Shown: positions 17,005 through 25,406 of the stretch, in pieces
How positions within the stretch are numbered: position 1 is the stretch's first letter
How the letters are laid out: each line of letters starts with the position of its first letter
Assembly (NCBI GenBank): GCA_015655585.1
Contig: JAATEV010000076.1
Coordinates: 1-54,894 of the forward strand
Source: Terriglobales bacterium
Lineage (GTDB): Bacteria > Acidobacteriota > Terriglobia > Terriglobales > Acidobacteriaceae
Length of the DNA: 54,894 bases
Direction: 5' to 3'
The notes under the pieces: generated by a model
What the model saw: only the letters and a program-made list of their open reading frames with translations
What the model was told of the DNA's origin: nothing
Databases searched by the model: none
Made by a program: the position numbers and the translations under genes

Positions 17005-17279
17005 GTCGCTCCGGCGGAGATCCCGGAGGTGCCGCGTAAACTATTCAATTCATATAAGTTAACACCCATACTCCAGGTATTTTATTGCTGGATTTCGTGT
17101 GGTTGCCGCTGGTCATTCTGTGGATGGAGTGTGGACTTTTGTGGATGGTGAAGAAACCGTCCTGTATCCCGGGGCTGCCTCACAAGCAAGGAACGATGGC
17201 AGGGGTAACTATTCCGCAAGGTAAATTTCCTGCTTCGTTTCCAGTGCATCGACGTCTTATATACTGAAACTTCTAGCGA

Positions 17280-18521
17280 ATGCCCACGACTGAGACAAGA
17301 CGCCTGAATCCTGTTCTGATGTGGACCATCTTCATTGGAATCATCGCGATCGCAGTGATCGCCGCACGCTACTTTACCCGCGAAAAGCTTGACGTCAAGG
17401 TGGCCGCCGTCGCCCGCCGGTCGCTGTATGGAAGCACGACTGCCACCGGCAAGGTCGAACCTATTGAGGAGTTCCCTGCTTACGCTCCTGCTCCGGGCGT
17501 AGTCTCGAAGATTTATGTCGACCTGCTCCAGAAGGTGAAGCCGGGACAGCTTCTTATCAGGATGGACGACTCGGACGCCGCGGCCCACCTGGCTTCGGCC
17601 AATGCAACCCTCCAGACCGCACAGGCGAACCTGCACGATATCGACCAGGGCGGCACTCAGGACGAGCGCATCGGGCTGGCCAACGACCTGAACCGCGCCC
17701 AGTTGCAAAGGCAGCAGGCGGCGAATGATTTGGCCGCGCTCCAGCAGTTGCAGCAGAAAGGCGCAGCCTCGCCCAGCGAGGTCGCAGCCGCCCAGCAGCG
17801 TCTTGCGACCACCGACGGCGCACTGAAGAGCGCACAGCAGCGCAGCAGCGCTCGCTACAGCGCCTCCGACCGCTCACGCGCCCTGGCCCAGGTAGCCGAT
17901 GCAAAGGCCGCCATCGCCGCCGCGGAGAGCAGCTACGCCAACGTTAATATCCGGTCGAAGATTGCGGGCACTGTCTACTCCATCCCGGTCTCGCTCTACG
18001 ACTATGTGGGCGCGGGCAGCAGCCTGATCGACGTTGCCGATCTGAATCATGTTCAGGTCCGCGCCTACTTCGACGAGCCCGAGATCGGCCGCCTGGCCGT
18101 TGGCCAGCCCGCCAGAATCACATGGGAGGCCAAGGAAGGCAAGGAGTGGCATGGCCACATCAGCGTCGTCCCGACCACCATCATTACCTACGGCACGCGT
18201 TACGTGGGCGAGTGCATCATCACGGTGGACGACGCGAAGGGCGATCTGCTTCCGAATACAAACGTGCAGGTGATCGCGACGACCTCGCAGCGGTTGAATG
18301 CACTCAGCATTCCCCGCGAAGCTCTCCATACTGACTCCGGCGATTATGTCTATCGCGTGGTAAACAACAAGCTGCTGCGCACGCCGGTACAGCTTGGGCT
18401 GTATAACCGCGACTGGGCGGAGATTCTGAGCGGCCTGAACGAGAAGGACGTCATTGCGATTCACTCCAACACCGTCGGTCGCGAGCTTGCCAACGGGCTC
18501 CCGGTCAACTCCATCGAATAG
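17280..18521 (+). CDS. HlyD-family membrane-fusion (periplasmic adaptor) protein
   Basis: 413 residues. One N-terminal membrane helix (about 13-30) is followed by a barrel-sandwich (lipoyl) half with VVSKIYVDLLQKVKPGQLLIRMDD. A long coiled-coil hairpin (about 95-215, rich in A, Q and L) leads to the second lipoyl half (SKIAGTVYSIPV) and a beta-barrel domain (VRAYFDEPEIGRLAVGQPARI). Such adaptors link an inner-membrane pump to a TolC-type channel. It heads a plus-strand operon: the TPR gene starts two bases after its stop, then TolC-like and HpnJ genes follow. No pump gene is adjacent. Confidence 0.92.
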   Translation: MPTTETRRLNPVLMWTIFIGIIAIAVIAARYFTREKLDVKVAAVARRSLYGSTTATGKVEPIEEFPAYAPAPGVVSKIYVDLLQKVKPGQLLIRMDDSDAAAHLASANATLQTAQANLHDIDQGGTQDERIGLANDLNRAQLQRQQAANDLAALQQLQQKGAASPSEVAAAQQRLATTDGALKSAQQRSSARYSASDRSRALAQVADAKAAIAAAESSYANVNIRSKIAGTVYSIPVSLYDYVGAGSSLIDVADLNHVQVRAYFDEPEIGRLAVGQPARITWEAKEGKEWHGHISVVPTTIITYGTRYVGECIITVDDAKGDLLPNTNVQVIATTSQRLNALSIPREALHTDSGDYVYRVVNNKLLRTPVQLGLYNRDWAEILSGLNEKDVIAIHSNTVGRELANGLPVNSIE

Positions 18522-18523
18522 AC

Positions 18524-19516
18524 ATGGCCACTTCGAACCACCTTGCGGGAGCCTGTTTTGGGTTGCTCTGCCTGTTCTCAGGCGGCACTGTAGCAGCCTG
18601 CTCACAGACCGCTACACAGGGAAATGACAGGCAGGCGAACTCCCTGCTCCAACAGGGACGCGTGCAGGAGGCTGGGACGATGCTCCAGCAGATTCTTGCC
18701 AGCCAGCCTAAGAACGCCGTGGCCCACCAACTGCTCTGCCGCGTGTACTACGCGCAGGAGATGGCAGATCCAGCGGTCCAGGAGTGCGAGGCTGCGGTGG
18801 CGAACGCCCCGGAGGACAGCAACAGCTACCTTTGGCTGGGACGCGCCTACGGATACAAGGCTTCGCACGTCAACCCGTTTGCCGCACTGGGACTGGCCAA
18901 GAAAGTCCACAGCTCGTTCGAGCAGGCAGTAGCTCTGGATCCCAGCAACATTGCCGCGATGGACGACCTGGGCGAGTATTACGTGCAGGCCCCTTCGATC
19001 GTGGGCGGCGGACTGGATAAGGCCGAGGCTCTGGCGCAGAAGATGCTCCCCGGATATCCGGCGCGGGCGCACAGGCTGCGGGGGCTCATCGCGGAGAAGA
19101 GGAAGAATATGGCCACGGCAGAGACGGAGTTCAAGAGCGCGGTGGCGGCGGCAAAGATTCCTGAGTCCTATATTGACCTTGGCCACTTTTATCACCGGCA
19201 GAACCAGTCCGATAAGATTCTTCCGGCATTGCAGGCAGGCATCAACGCCGATGCGAAGAAAGACTCCTCGCTGGTGGATGCGGCGAGCATTCTAACGTCA
19301 TCCAACCTGGCTCCGGAGCTCTCGGAGACGCTACTGCGGGAGTATCTTACCTCACCGGCGAAGTCGGACAGCGCACCCGCATTCAAGGTGCATCTACAGC
19401 TTGGCAACCTGCTCAACCAGCACGGCGATGCCGCAGGCGCGCGCCGCGAATATGCAGCCGCCCTGTCCCTTGCCCCGAACTATGCGCCTGCCCAGAAGGC
19501 AGAGCAGGGATCGTAG
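18524..19516 (+). CDS. TPR-repeat protein, probable lipoprotein
   Basis: 330 residues. The N-terminus has a hydrophobic segment ending VAAC (Cys26), a plausible lipobox, so the protein may be anchored to a membrane by a lipid. The remainder is tetratricopeptide-like: NSLLQQGRVQEAGTMLQQIL, NAVAHQLLCRVYY, EDSNSYLWLGRAYGYK and a final GDAAGARREYAAALSLAPNY. TPR domains act as protein scaffolds. Its position between an adaptor gene and a TolC-like gene suggests it helps assemble or recruit that export system; this is inference. Confidence 0.85.
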   Translation: MATSNHLAGACFGLLCLFSGGTVAACSQTATQGNDRQANSLLQQGRVQEAGTMLQQILASQPKNAVAHQLLCRVYYAQEMADPAVQECEAAVANAPEDSNSYLWLGRAYGYKASHVNPFAALGLAKKVHSSFEQAVALDPSNIAAMDDLGEYYVQAPSIVGGGLDKAEALAQKMLPGYPARAHRLRGLIAEKRKNMATAETEFKSAVAAAKIPESYIDLGHFYHRQNQSDKILPALQAGINADAKKDSSLVDAASILTSSNLAPELSETLLREYLTSPAKSDSAPAFKVHLQLGNLLNQHGDAAGARREYAAALSLAPNYAPAQKAEQGS

Positions 19517-19532
19517 CGGGGTGAAGATACCG

Positions 19533-20882
19533 ATGAGATTTATTCAACATGCTCCATCTTTTCTTCGCCCGCTGGCTGTGGGATTTGTGGCGGCCGGACT
19601 GAGCGGCTCGGCCTCGGCGCAGATATCGTTTTCGACCGCGGTCGATCTGTCGGTGAAGAACAGCCCGAAGGTGAAGGCTGCGCAGGCGGACGTGGATAAG
19701 GCCAAGGCGGCGGTGCAGGAGCTGCGCGATGCCTATATCCCGACCGTTACCGGAGGCTCGGGGCTGGGGCCGCCCTCGTATGGTTTTCCGCTGGGCAATC
19801 CCTCGATCTTTACGATCAGCTCGCAGTCGCTGGTGTTCAGCTACTCGCAACGGGACTATATCCGGTCGGCGAGAGCAGCGCTGGACGCGGCGAACCTGAC
19901 GCTTGCGGATACGCGGCAGAGCGTGGCGGAAGACGCTGCGCTGACGTGCATTGCGTTGGACCGGGACGTGCAGCGGCAGACGGCTCTGGGAGATGAGGCG
20001 GGGTTCTCCAGCCGTTTGATTGCGATTGTGCAGGAGCGGCTGGACGCCGGGCAGGATACGGCGCTCAACATGACCGCAGCCAAGCTGACAAACGCGCAGA
20101 TTCGCCTGGCGAAGCTGCGGGCTGAAGACGAGACGGAAGCTGACCGGGCGCATCTGGCGCAGCTTATCGGGCTACCGGAGCGCGGGCTCGGCGTAACTGG
20201 CGAAAGTATTCCGGAGATTAACCTGCCTGCTGCCGACCGGCAGGAGCCGTCGCACACGGAGAATCCGGCGGTGGCCTCGGCGTATGCCATCGCACAGTCC
20301 AAGCTGGAGACTGCGTTTGGCGACTCCCGCTATCTCTTCCGGCCTCAGATTACGTTCGGCGGGCAGTATGAGCGCTTTGCGGAGTTCTATAACTACCAGC
20401 TCTACTACTCGCACTTTCAGCAGAATAACGCCGTGGCCGGGGTGCAGATTACGCTTCCCCTGTTCGATATGGCGCACCGGGCCAAGGCACGGGCCTCGGC
20501 AGCGGAGGCAGCCCATTTTCAGCATCAGGCGGATGCGGCGCGGGACCAATACTTCAGCAATCGCGCCCGGCTAAAGCATTCCATCGATGAACTTTCGCTG
20601 CGAGCCGAGGTGGCGGGACTGGATCGTCAGTTTGCACAGCAACAATTGGAGGTTTTGCTGGTTCAACTGAAGGCGGGCAATGGCGGCGCGGCTGGCGCGC
20701 CCATGTCCCCGAAGGACGAGCAGACGTCACGCATCGCCGAGCGGGAGAAGTTTCTGGCGGTGCTGGACGCTAACTATCAGATGAAACAGGCGCAGATCAA
20801 CTTTTTGCGCCAGATTGGCGAGTTGGATTCCTGGGTGCGGTCCGCCGCGGCCCCGGAAACGATTCGCGCAGTGAAACCCTAG
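19533..20882 (+). CDS. TolC-like outer-membrane efflux protein
   Basis: 449 residues from ATG 19533, preceded by GGGGTGAAG; the open frame further upstream overlaps the TPR gene and is not used. Residues 1-27 look like a signal peptide (ending GSASA-QISF). Two OEP repeats follow, each with long helical stretches: SVKNSPKVKAAQADVDKAKAAV in the first and EAAHFQHQADAARDQYF in the second, plus GDSRYLFRPQITFGGQYERF in a beta strand of the channel. It would form the outer-membrane exit duct. hpnJ starts 28 bp downstream. Confidence 0.9.
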   Translation: MRFIQHAPSFLRPLAVGFVAAGLSGSASAQISFSTAVDLSVKNSPKVKAAQADVDKAKAAVQELRDAYIPTVTGGSGLGPPSYGFPLGNPSIFTISSQSLVFSYSQRDYIRSARAALDAANLTLADTRQSVAEDAALTCIALDRDVQRQTALGDEAGFSSRLIAIVQERLDAGQDTALNMTAAKLTNAQIRLAKLRAEDETEADRAHLAQLIGLPERGLGVTGESIPEINLPAADRQEPSHTENPAVASAYAIAQSKLETAFGDSRYLFRPQITFGGQYERFAEFYNYQLYYSHFQQNNAVAGVQITLPLFDMAHRAKARASAAEAAHFQHQADAARDQYFSNRARLKHSIDELSLRAEVAGLDRQFAQQQLEVLLVQLKAGNGGAAGAPMSPKDEQTSRIAEREKFLAVLDANYQMKQAQINFLRQIGELDSWVRSAAAPETIRAVKP

Positions 20883-20910
20883 TACAGGGTGGTAAAATCG
20901 AGGTATTATC

Positions 20911-22389
20911 ATGCCGCTTAAGACATTATTTCTGAATCCCCCATCCTTCGAGAACTTCGACGGCGGCGCCAGCTCTCGCTGGCCTGCTACCCGCGAGATT
21001 GAATCCTACTGGTACCCGGTATGGCTGGCTTATCCGGCCGGAATGCTCGAAGGCTCAAAGCTGCTGGACGCTCCGCCGCACCACGTCTCGGCGGACGAGA
21101 CGATCGAGATCGCCAAGAGCTATGAGTTCCTGGTGCTGTTTACCTCGACCGTAGGCTGGAGCGGCGACCACGCTCTTGCCGAGGCGATCAAGCGGGTGAA
21201 CCCGACGATCAAGATCGCGTTCGTCGGGCCGCCGGTGACGACCGACCCTGACCGCGCGTTGAACGAATGCGCCGTCATTGACTTCGTCTGCCGCCGCGAA
21301 TTCGACTTCTCCGTGGTGGAGTATGCCAACGGCAAGCCGCTGAACGAAATCCTGGGCATCAGCTACAAGGACGCGAACGGCGTGATCCAGCATAATCCGG
21401 ACCGGCCGCAGGTCGAAGACCTCGATGCAATGCCGTGGGTCACGGACATCTATGCCCGCGATATGGACGTCACGAAATACAACGTGCCGTTCCTGCTGCA
21501 TCCTTATGTTTCGCTGTACTCGACGCGTGGATGCCCGGCGCAGTGCACCTTCTGCCTGTGGCCGCAGACGCTCTCCGGTCATGCGTGGCGCAAGCGTTCG
21601 ACCGATGACGTCGCCGCCGAGATGGCACACGCGAAGAAGCTCTTCCCTCATGTGAAGGAATTCTTCTTCGACGACGATACCTTCAATATTCAGAAGGCCC
21701 GTACGATTGAGCTGTGCGCGAAGCTGAAGCCGCTGGGAATTACCTGGTCGTGCACGTCGCGCGTCACTACCGATCGCGATACGCTGAAGGCGATGAAGGA
21801 GGCCGGTTGCCGCCTGCTGATCGTCGGCTTCGAGTCAGGCGATCCGCAGATTCTGAAGAACATCAAGAAGGGCGCAACCGTCGAACGCGCGCGCGACTTC
21901 GTGAAGGACTGCCACGATCTCGGCCTCGTGATCCACGCGGACTTTATTCTTGGCCTGCCGGGCGAGACGAAGGAGTCGATCCGCAACACGATCAACTTCG
22001 CGAAGACGCTGGACTGCGAGACGATTCAGGTCTCGGTGGCCCATGCCTATCCCGGTACGGAGTTCTACGACTTTGCCGCCCGCAACAACTTCATCACGAA
22101 CGAAAAGATGGAGGACGGCGGCGGGCACCAGATGGCGCACATCGAGTATCCGGGGCTGCCGACCGAGTACGTGATGGAGATGGTGCACAAGTTCTACGAC
22201 GAGTACTACTTCCGTCCGAAGGCCGCGGCCCGCGTGGTGTGGAAGGCCATTGTGAACCGCGACGTTCCGCGCCTCTATGTCGAGGCCAAGTCCTTTATGA
22301 AGCTGCGCTCGCAGCGCAATAAGGCGGCCCGGGCGAAGGCCGAAGAGAATGCGTTGAAGGCCCAGGAGTCAGTCAGCCTGAACGCCTGA
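20911..22389 (+). CDS. hpnJ: Hopanoid biosynthesis radical-SAM protein HpnJ
   Basis: 492 residues. The N-terminal B12-binding-like domain starts MPLKTLFLNPPSFENFDGG (residues 1-19). The radical-SAM core has the CxxxCxxC cluster motif in STRGCPAQCTFCLWPQ, then EFFFDDDTFN, GFESGDPQIL and ILGLPGETKESI. The pattern matches HpnJ (TIGR03471), reported to be needed for the cyclitol-ether headgroup of bacteriohopanetetrol. It is the last gene of the HlyD - TPR - TolC operon and is closed by a strong terminator. hpnH, hpnG and the squalene cyclase gene are not in the window. Confidence 0.92.
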   Translation: MPLKTLFLNPPSFENFDGGASSRWPATREIESYWYPVWLAYPAGMLEGSKLLDAPPHHVSADETIEIAKSYEFLVLFTSTVGWSGDHALAEAIKRVNPTIKIAFVGPPVTTDPDRALNECAVIDFVCRREFDFSVVEYANGKPLNEILGISYKDANGVIQHNPDRPQVEDLDAMPWVTDIYARDMDVTKYNVPFLLHPYVSLYSTRGCPAQCTFCLWPQTLSGHAWRKRSTDDVAAEMAHAKKLFPHVKEFFFDDDTFNIQKARTIELCAKLKPLGITWSCTSRVTTDRDTLKAMKEAGCRLLIVGFESGDPQILKNIKKGATVERARDFVKDCHDLGLVIHADFILGLPGETKESIRNTINFAKTLDCETIQVSVAHAYPGTEFYDFAARNNFITNEKMEDGGGHQMAHIEYPGLPTEYVMEMVHKFYDEYYFRPKAAARVVWKAIVNRDVPRLYVEAKSFMKLRSQRNKAARAKAEENALKAQESVSLNA

Positions 22390-22406
22390 TCCTGCTTCAG
22401 ACTCGA

Positions 22407-22448
22407 AGCGGTCAGCCAACAGAATGCTGGCCGCTTTTTTCTTTTTTG
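22407..22448 (+). terminator. Rho-independent terminator after hpnJ
   Basis: Stem AGCGGTCAGC (22407-22416) / GCTGGCCGCT (22426-22435) with one wobble and a nine-base loop. It is followed by a T-rich tract TTTTTTCTTTTTT. It ends the adaptor - TPR - TolC - hpnJ transcript. Confidence 0.92.
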
Positions 22449-22477
22449 CAGTAATGCGGTTTTGACCAGCAGAGTTT

Positions 22478-22894
22478 ATGAAACGCAATCTTAGCTTGCA
22501 CCAATACCTGATTTTATTGACCGTTATGCTGACAGCCTCGTTCGGCGATGCGCTGCTGGCCCATGGGATGAAGCAGGTAGGCCCAGTCTCGCTCGATCAT
22601 CTTGAGAGACTGATGGTTGCGATGACGAATCTGTGGGTGATCTCGGGAATTGTGCTGCTGATCGGATTTTTTGCGAGCTACCTGACGGCGTTGAGCTGGG
22701 CAGACCTTACGTTTGTACTTCCGGCGACTTCATTCAGCTACGTGATTATCGCCCTGCTCTCGCACTTCTGGCTGCATGAGCATATCTCGCTGGACCGCTG
22801 GCTGGGGATTCTGCTGATCGTGTGCGGGGTGGGGTTTGTGGCGAACGGGCCTCCGCTGACCGAGCATGTGGTGCCGGAAAGCGAGATCGTATGA
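22478..22894 (+). CDS. Half-size EamA/DMT-type transporter, first of a pair
   Basis: 138 residues with about four membrane helices, half of a usual ten-helix EamA protein. Features include GDALLAHGMKQVGPVS, FFASYLTALSWADLTFVLP (the small-residue helix typical of drug/metabolite transporters) and WLGILLIVCGVGFVANG. It overlaps the next gene by ATGA and both are needed to approach full transporter size, so they probably form a heterodimer. Their place beside hpnJ hints at lipid or lipid-precursor flipping, which is unproven. Confidence 0.83.
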   Translation: MKRNLSLHQYLILLTVMLTASFGDALLAHGMKQVGPVSLDHLERLMVAMTNLWVISGIVLLIGFFASYLTALSWADLTFVLPATSFSYVIIALLSHFWLHEHISLDRWLGILLIVCGVGFVANGPPLTEHVVPESEIV

Positions 22895-23280
22895 CGCATG
22901 TGGGGCGGCTGGAGACGTGGATTCTGATCTGCATGATCGCGGGCATGGCCATTGCCGGAGATGTACTGACGGCGGGCGCGATGCGGCGCATCGGCGACCT
23001 GGACGAGATCCGGGCGCGGTCGGGCCTCGCGGGCGCGATCAAGGCGGTGGCGGGAAACGGAATGTTTCTGCTGGGCGTTCTGGCGATGGCGCTTAATTTT
23101 TTTACCCTGCTGTTTACCGTGAGCAAGGTGGATGTCTCGCTGGCCGCCCCGGCGAGCGCGTCACTTACGTTTATCGGGAATGCGGCGGCGGCGAAGGTCT
23201 TTCTACGCGAGAACGTCGACCGGCGGCGATGGATCGCTGTGTTGTTCGTCTTCGCCGGGGTTATGCTTCTCAGGCGGTAG
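22891..23280 (+). CDS. Half-size EamA/DMT-type transporter, second of a pair
   Basis: 129 residues, about four membrane helices. MIAGMAIAGDVLTAGAMRR mirrors the GDALLAHGMKQ segment of the partner, and VDVSLAAPASASLTF with WIAVLFVFAGVMLLRR resembles the EamA helix 3-4 region. I chose ATG 22891, which overlaps the upstream TGA by four bases. A longer frame upstream lies inside the partner gene and is rejected. Substrate unknown. Confidence 0.83.
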   Translation: MTHVGRLETWILICMIAGMAIAGDVLTAGAMRRIGDLDEIRARSGLAGAIKAVAGNGMFLLGVLAMALNFFTLLFTVSKVDVSLAAPASASLTFIGNAAAAKVFLRENVDRRRWIAVLFVFAGVMLLRR

Positions 23281-23334
23281 CTCCTCCGCTCCCTTCAAAG
23301 CTGGCCGCGAATGCACCGTGCTAGATTTTTGCCC

Positions 23335-23856
23335 ATGAGTTCCCTGCTCGACCGGCGAACACCCGCACAACTGCTCTGGATTCTCGGAAGCTTTCATGCG
23401 CTCGTTATGGTGGGTTTTGGCGTGTTGTCCGTGCACTCGTGGCGCTTCCCTAACGGGCCGTATCTGTCGCATGGATATTTATTCCTATGCTTTGTTGTGA
23501 GCATGACGGGGTTCATCGGCGTCTTGATCGTGATGTCTTCCCTGAAGAGAGGCGTCAAAGCCGAGCGATGGCCGGATGGAATGCTTGAAAGCCCCAGGAA
23601 GCTGCTTTCTTCTTCAGCGTTTTCTGTCCTCAGCAGACTCCTCTTTGCAGGCGGTCTGGTTTCCATGATTTTATGGCTGCGTTCCGTCCACGGAGATAAT
23701 GGCTGGCTCTTTCTCTGGCCGCTGACGAACCTTAAGGATGTTCAGAGATGCCTGCGCCCAAAGTCTGATCCTTTTGATCACTCTCTGCGGATTGAGAGAG
23801 GGAAAGCTCTTCGGTCGGAACACTGGGGAGAGACACCGGAGTCTTTTAGCAACTGA
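23335..23856 (+). CDS. Membrane protein of unknown function
   Basis: 173 residues from ATG 23335 (an ATG at 23311 would add eight). Hydrophobic segments lie near residues 15-35, 48-66 and 90-115; the C-terminal 50 residues are polar (DPFDHSLRIERGKALR). No family recognised. Codon use is less GC-biased than that of its neighbours, a mild hint of different origin or weak selection. It sits between the EamA pair and the 3' end of hpnE. Confidence 0.55.
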   Translation: MSSLLDRRTPAQLLWILGSFHALVMVGFGVLSVHSWRFPNGPYLSHGYLFLCFVVSMTGFIGVLIVMSSLKRGVKAERWPDGMLESPRKLLSSSAFSVLSRLLFAGGLVSMILWLRSVHGDNGWLFLWPLTNLKDVQRCLRPKSDPFDHSLRIERGKALRSEHWGETPESFSN

Positions 23857-23940
23857 ATCGGGCTTGGGCGGATGCTAAAAAAATCGTTTTGCCTTGCTCA
23901 GAATCCCTTCGGTGACTAAAGCCGCGCTGTATACATGGGT

Positions 23941-23988
23941 TTTGCGGCGGAGCTGAAGAGCCGCCCTTTCAAAACAAAGACTTCTTCA
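23941..23988 (-). repeat. Dispersed 3'-UTR repeat with GGCGG/CCGCC hairpin (copy 1)
   Basis: On the minus strand, immediately after the hpnE stop, TGAAGAAGTCTTTGTTTTGA (from 23988) continues into AAGGGC and then a GGCGG-AGCTGAAGA-GCCGCC-type imperfect hairpin. The first 26 bases match the sequence at 30181-30206 with two differences. It may serve as a transcript-end element. Confidence 0.7.
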
Positions 23989-23996
23989 GAACTCTT

Positions 23997-25406
23997 TTAG
24001 AGCCAGCTCATGAGGCCGCTGGGAGGTAGCTCGGGGGCCATGAATTTTTGTGGGTTGTTGAGGATGGCTCCGGCGGCTAATCGTCCGCTGCGGACGGCTC
24101 CTTCCATGGTGGAGGGCCAGTCGGTGGCAGTCCAGTCTCCAGCTAGATAGAGGCCTGGGAGGCTGGTGGCTTGCGTGGGGCGGAAGGGATCCAGGCCGGG
24201 AGTTACCGAGAAAGTGGCTCGGGCTTCCTTGAGGATTCCGCTGCGAAGGAGTTTTGCTTTTTTGACCTCGGGGAAGAACATTTCCAACTCGCGGGTGGCA
24301 GTGGAGAGGATTTCTTCGCGGGTCATGGCTAGCTGGGCTCGGGAGCCGGCTACGATGACCTCGACGTAGCTTCCCTGCTCTGCCGGATAGCGGCGGATGC
24401 GGGACTTATGGAAGAACCACTCGATGGTGGTGTCGAGAAGCCAGGCGTGGTCGAGGTCGGTGATCTGGCGGTCGTACCAGAGAAGAATCGAAGTGAAGGG
24501 CGAGTGGATGAGGTGGGACATCTTCGCCTGTAGATCGGCGGAGAGATGCGCGGCGGCCTTGGCGGATTGGGGGTTGGGCTGGATTTGCGGGAGGAGCCGC
24601 TGGGTCTGCTCGAAGGGCAGGGCGAGGATGATGTTGTCGGCGGTGTAGGCGGCGTCGGCAGTGTGGAGCTGCCATACGCCGTTAGGCTGCTGGACGATGG
24701 ACTCTACGCTGGAGCGGAGGTGGACTGCGCCTCCGCTGCGGGGGATGAGGTCGGCGATGGTGGCGTAGAGGTCGCTGAGGGGAACGGTAGGGATGCCTAA
24801 GCGACCGCCGGTGGAAGATTTAATAAAAAGTTCGTGGAAGACCTTGCCCGCGTAGCGCGTGGAGCTGTTGGCTGCGTTGTCGTTGAGGGTGGCCATGAGG
24901 ATGGGGTTCCAGAAATGGCGGATGGAGCGCGGGGTCTGGCGGGTGCGGCGGAGCCACTGTTCGACGCTCTCGCGGTCGTCGGCGGGGTAGCCGCGGAAGA
25001 ACTCCATGAGGCCGCGCGCCATGCCTAGTTTGTCGGAAAAACTGAGGGTGGAGAGCTGGAGGAAGCTGGATGCGTAATGGAAAGGTGCGGGCAGGTTGCT
25101 GGTGGTGATGGCGCTGGAGTTGCCGTTGGGTTCGAGGAAGGTCTGGGTGTCGTACCAGCGGATGAGGGAGGAGGCTCCGGCCTGATGGAGAAGCTCGATG
25201 AGATTGGTGCAGCAACCGAGGAGGACGTGCTGGGAGTCGACGACCTGCTGGAGGGCTGGATGCTGGTAGGAGTAGGCGCGGCCTCCTACGTAGGGCTTGC
25301 GTTCGAGGAGGGTGACGCGGCTGCCGGACTGGGCGAGAGCGGCAGCGGCGGCGAGACCGGCTGGGCCTGCGCCTACGACGACTACGTCACTGTGCAGGGT
25401 GGTCAT
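23997..25406 (-). CDS. hpnE: Hydroxysqualene dehydroxylase HpnE
   Basis: FAD-dependent enzyme that removes the hydroxyl from hydroxysqualene to give squalene, the last of the HpnC-D-E steps. 469 residues. The FAD-binding Rossmann motif VVVGAGPAGLAAAAALA is at 9-25 and LLERKPYVGGRA follows. The C-terminal FAD motif is LPGLYLAGDWTATDWPSTMEGAVRSG (read as GDWT, then ST-EGA). Start ATG overlaps the hpnD stop by four bases. A repeat hairpin follows the stop. Confidence 0.94.
   Translation of the reverse strand: MTTLHSDVVVVGAGPAGLAAAAALAQSGSRVTLLERKPYVGGRAYSYQHPALQQVVDSQHVLLGCCTNLIELLHQAGASSLIRWYDTQTFLEPNGNSSAITTSNLPAPFHYASSFLQLSTLSFSDKLGMARGLMEFFRGYPADDRESVEQWLRRTRQTPRSIRHFWNPILMATLNDNAANSSTRYAGKVFHELFIKSSTGGRLGIPTVPLSDLYATIADLIPRSGGAVHLRSSVESIVQQPNGVWQLHTADAAYTADNIILALPFEQTQRLLPQIQPNPQSAKAAAHLSADLQAKMSHLIHSPFTSILLWYDRQITDLDHAWLLDTTIEWFFHKSRIRRYPAEQGSYVEVIVAGSRAQLAMTREEILSTATRELEMFFPEVKKAKLLRSGILKEARATFSVTPGLDPFRPTQATSLPGLYLAGDWTATDWPSTMEGAVRSGRLAAGAILNNPQKFMAPELPPSGLMSWL

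Noticed and set aside
17085..17267. Possible 60-residue gene upstream of the HlyD-like gene
   Set aside because: No Shine-Dalgarno, no family pattern, and composition not convincing; left as leader/promoter DNA.
19401..19532. N-terminal extension of the TolC-like protein
   Set aside because: It would put 44 unrelated residues before a clean signal peptide and overlaps the TPR gene.
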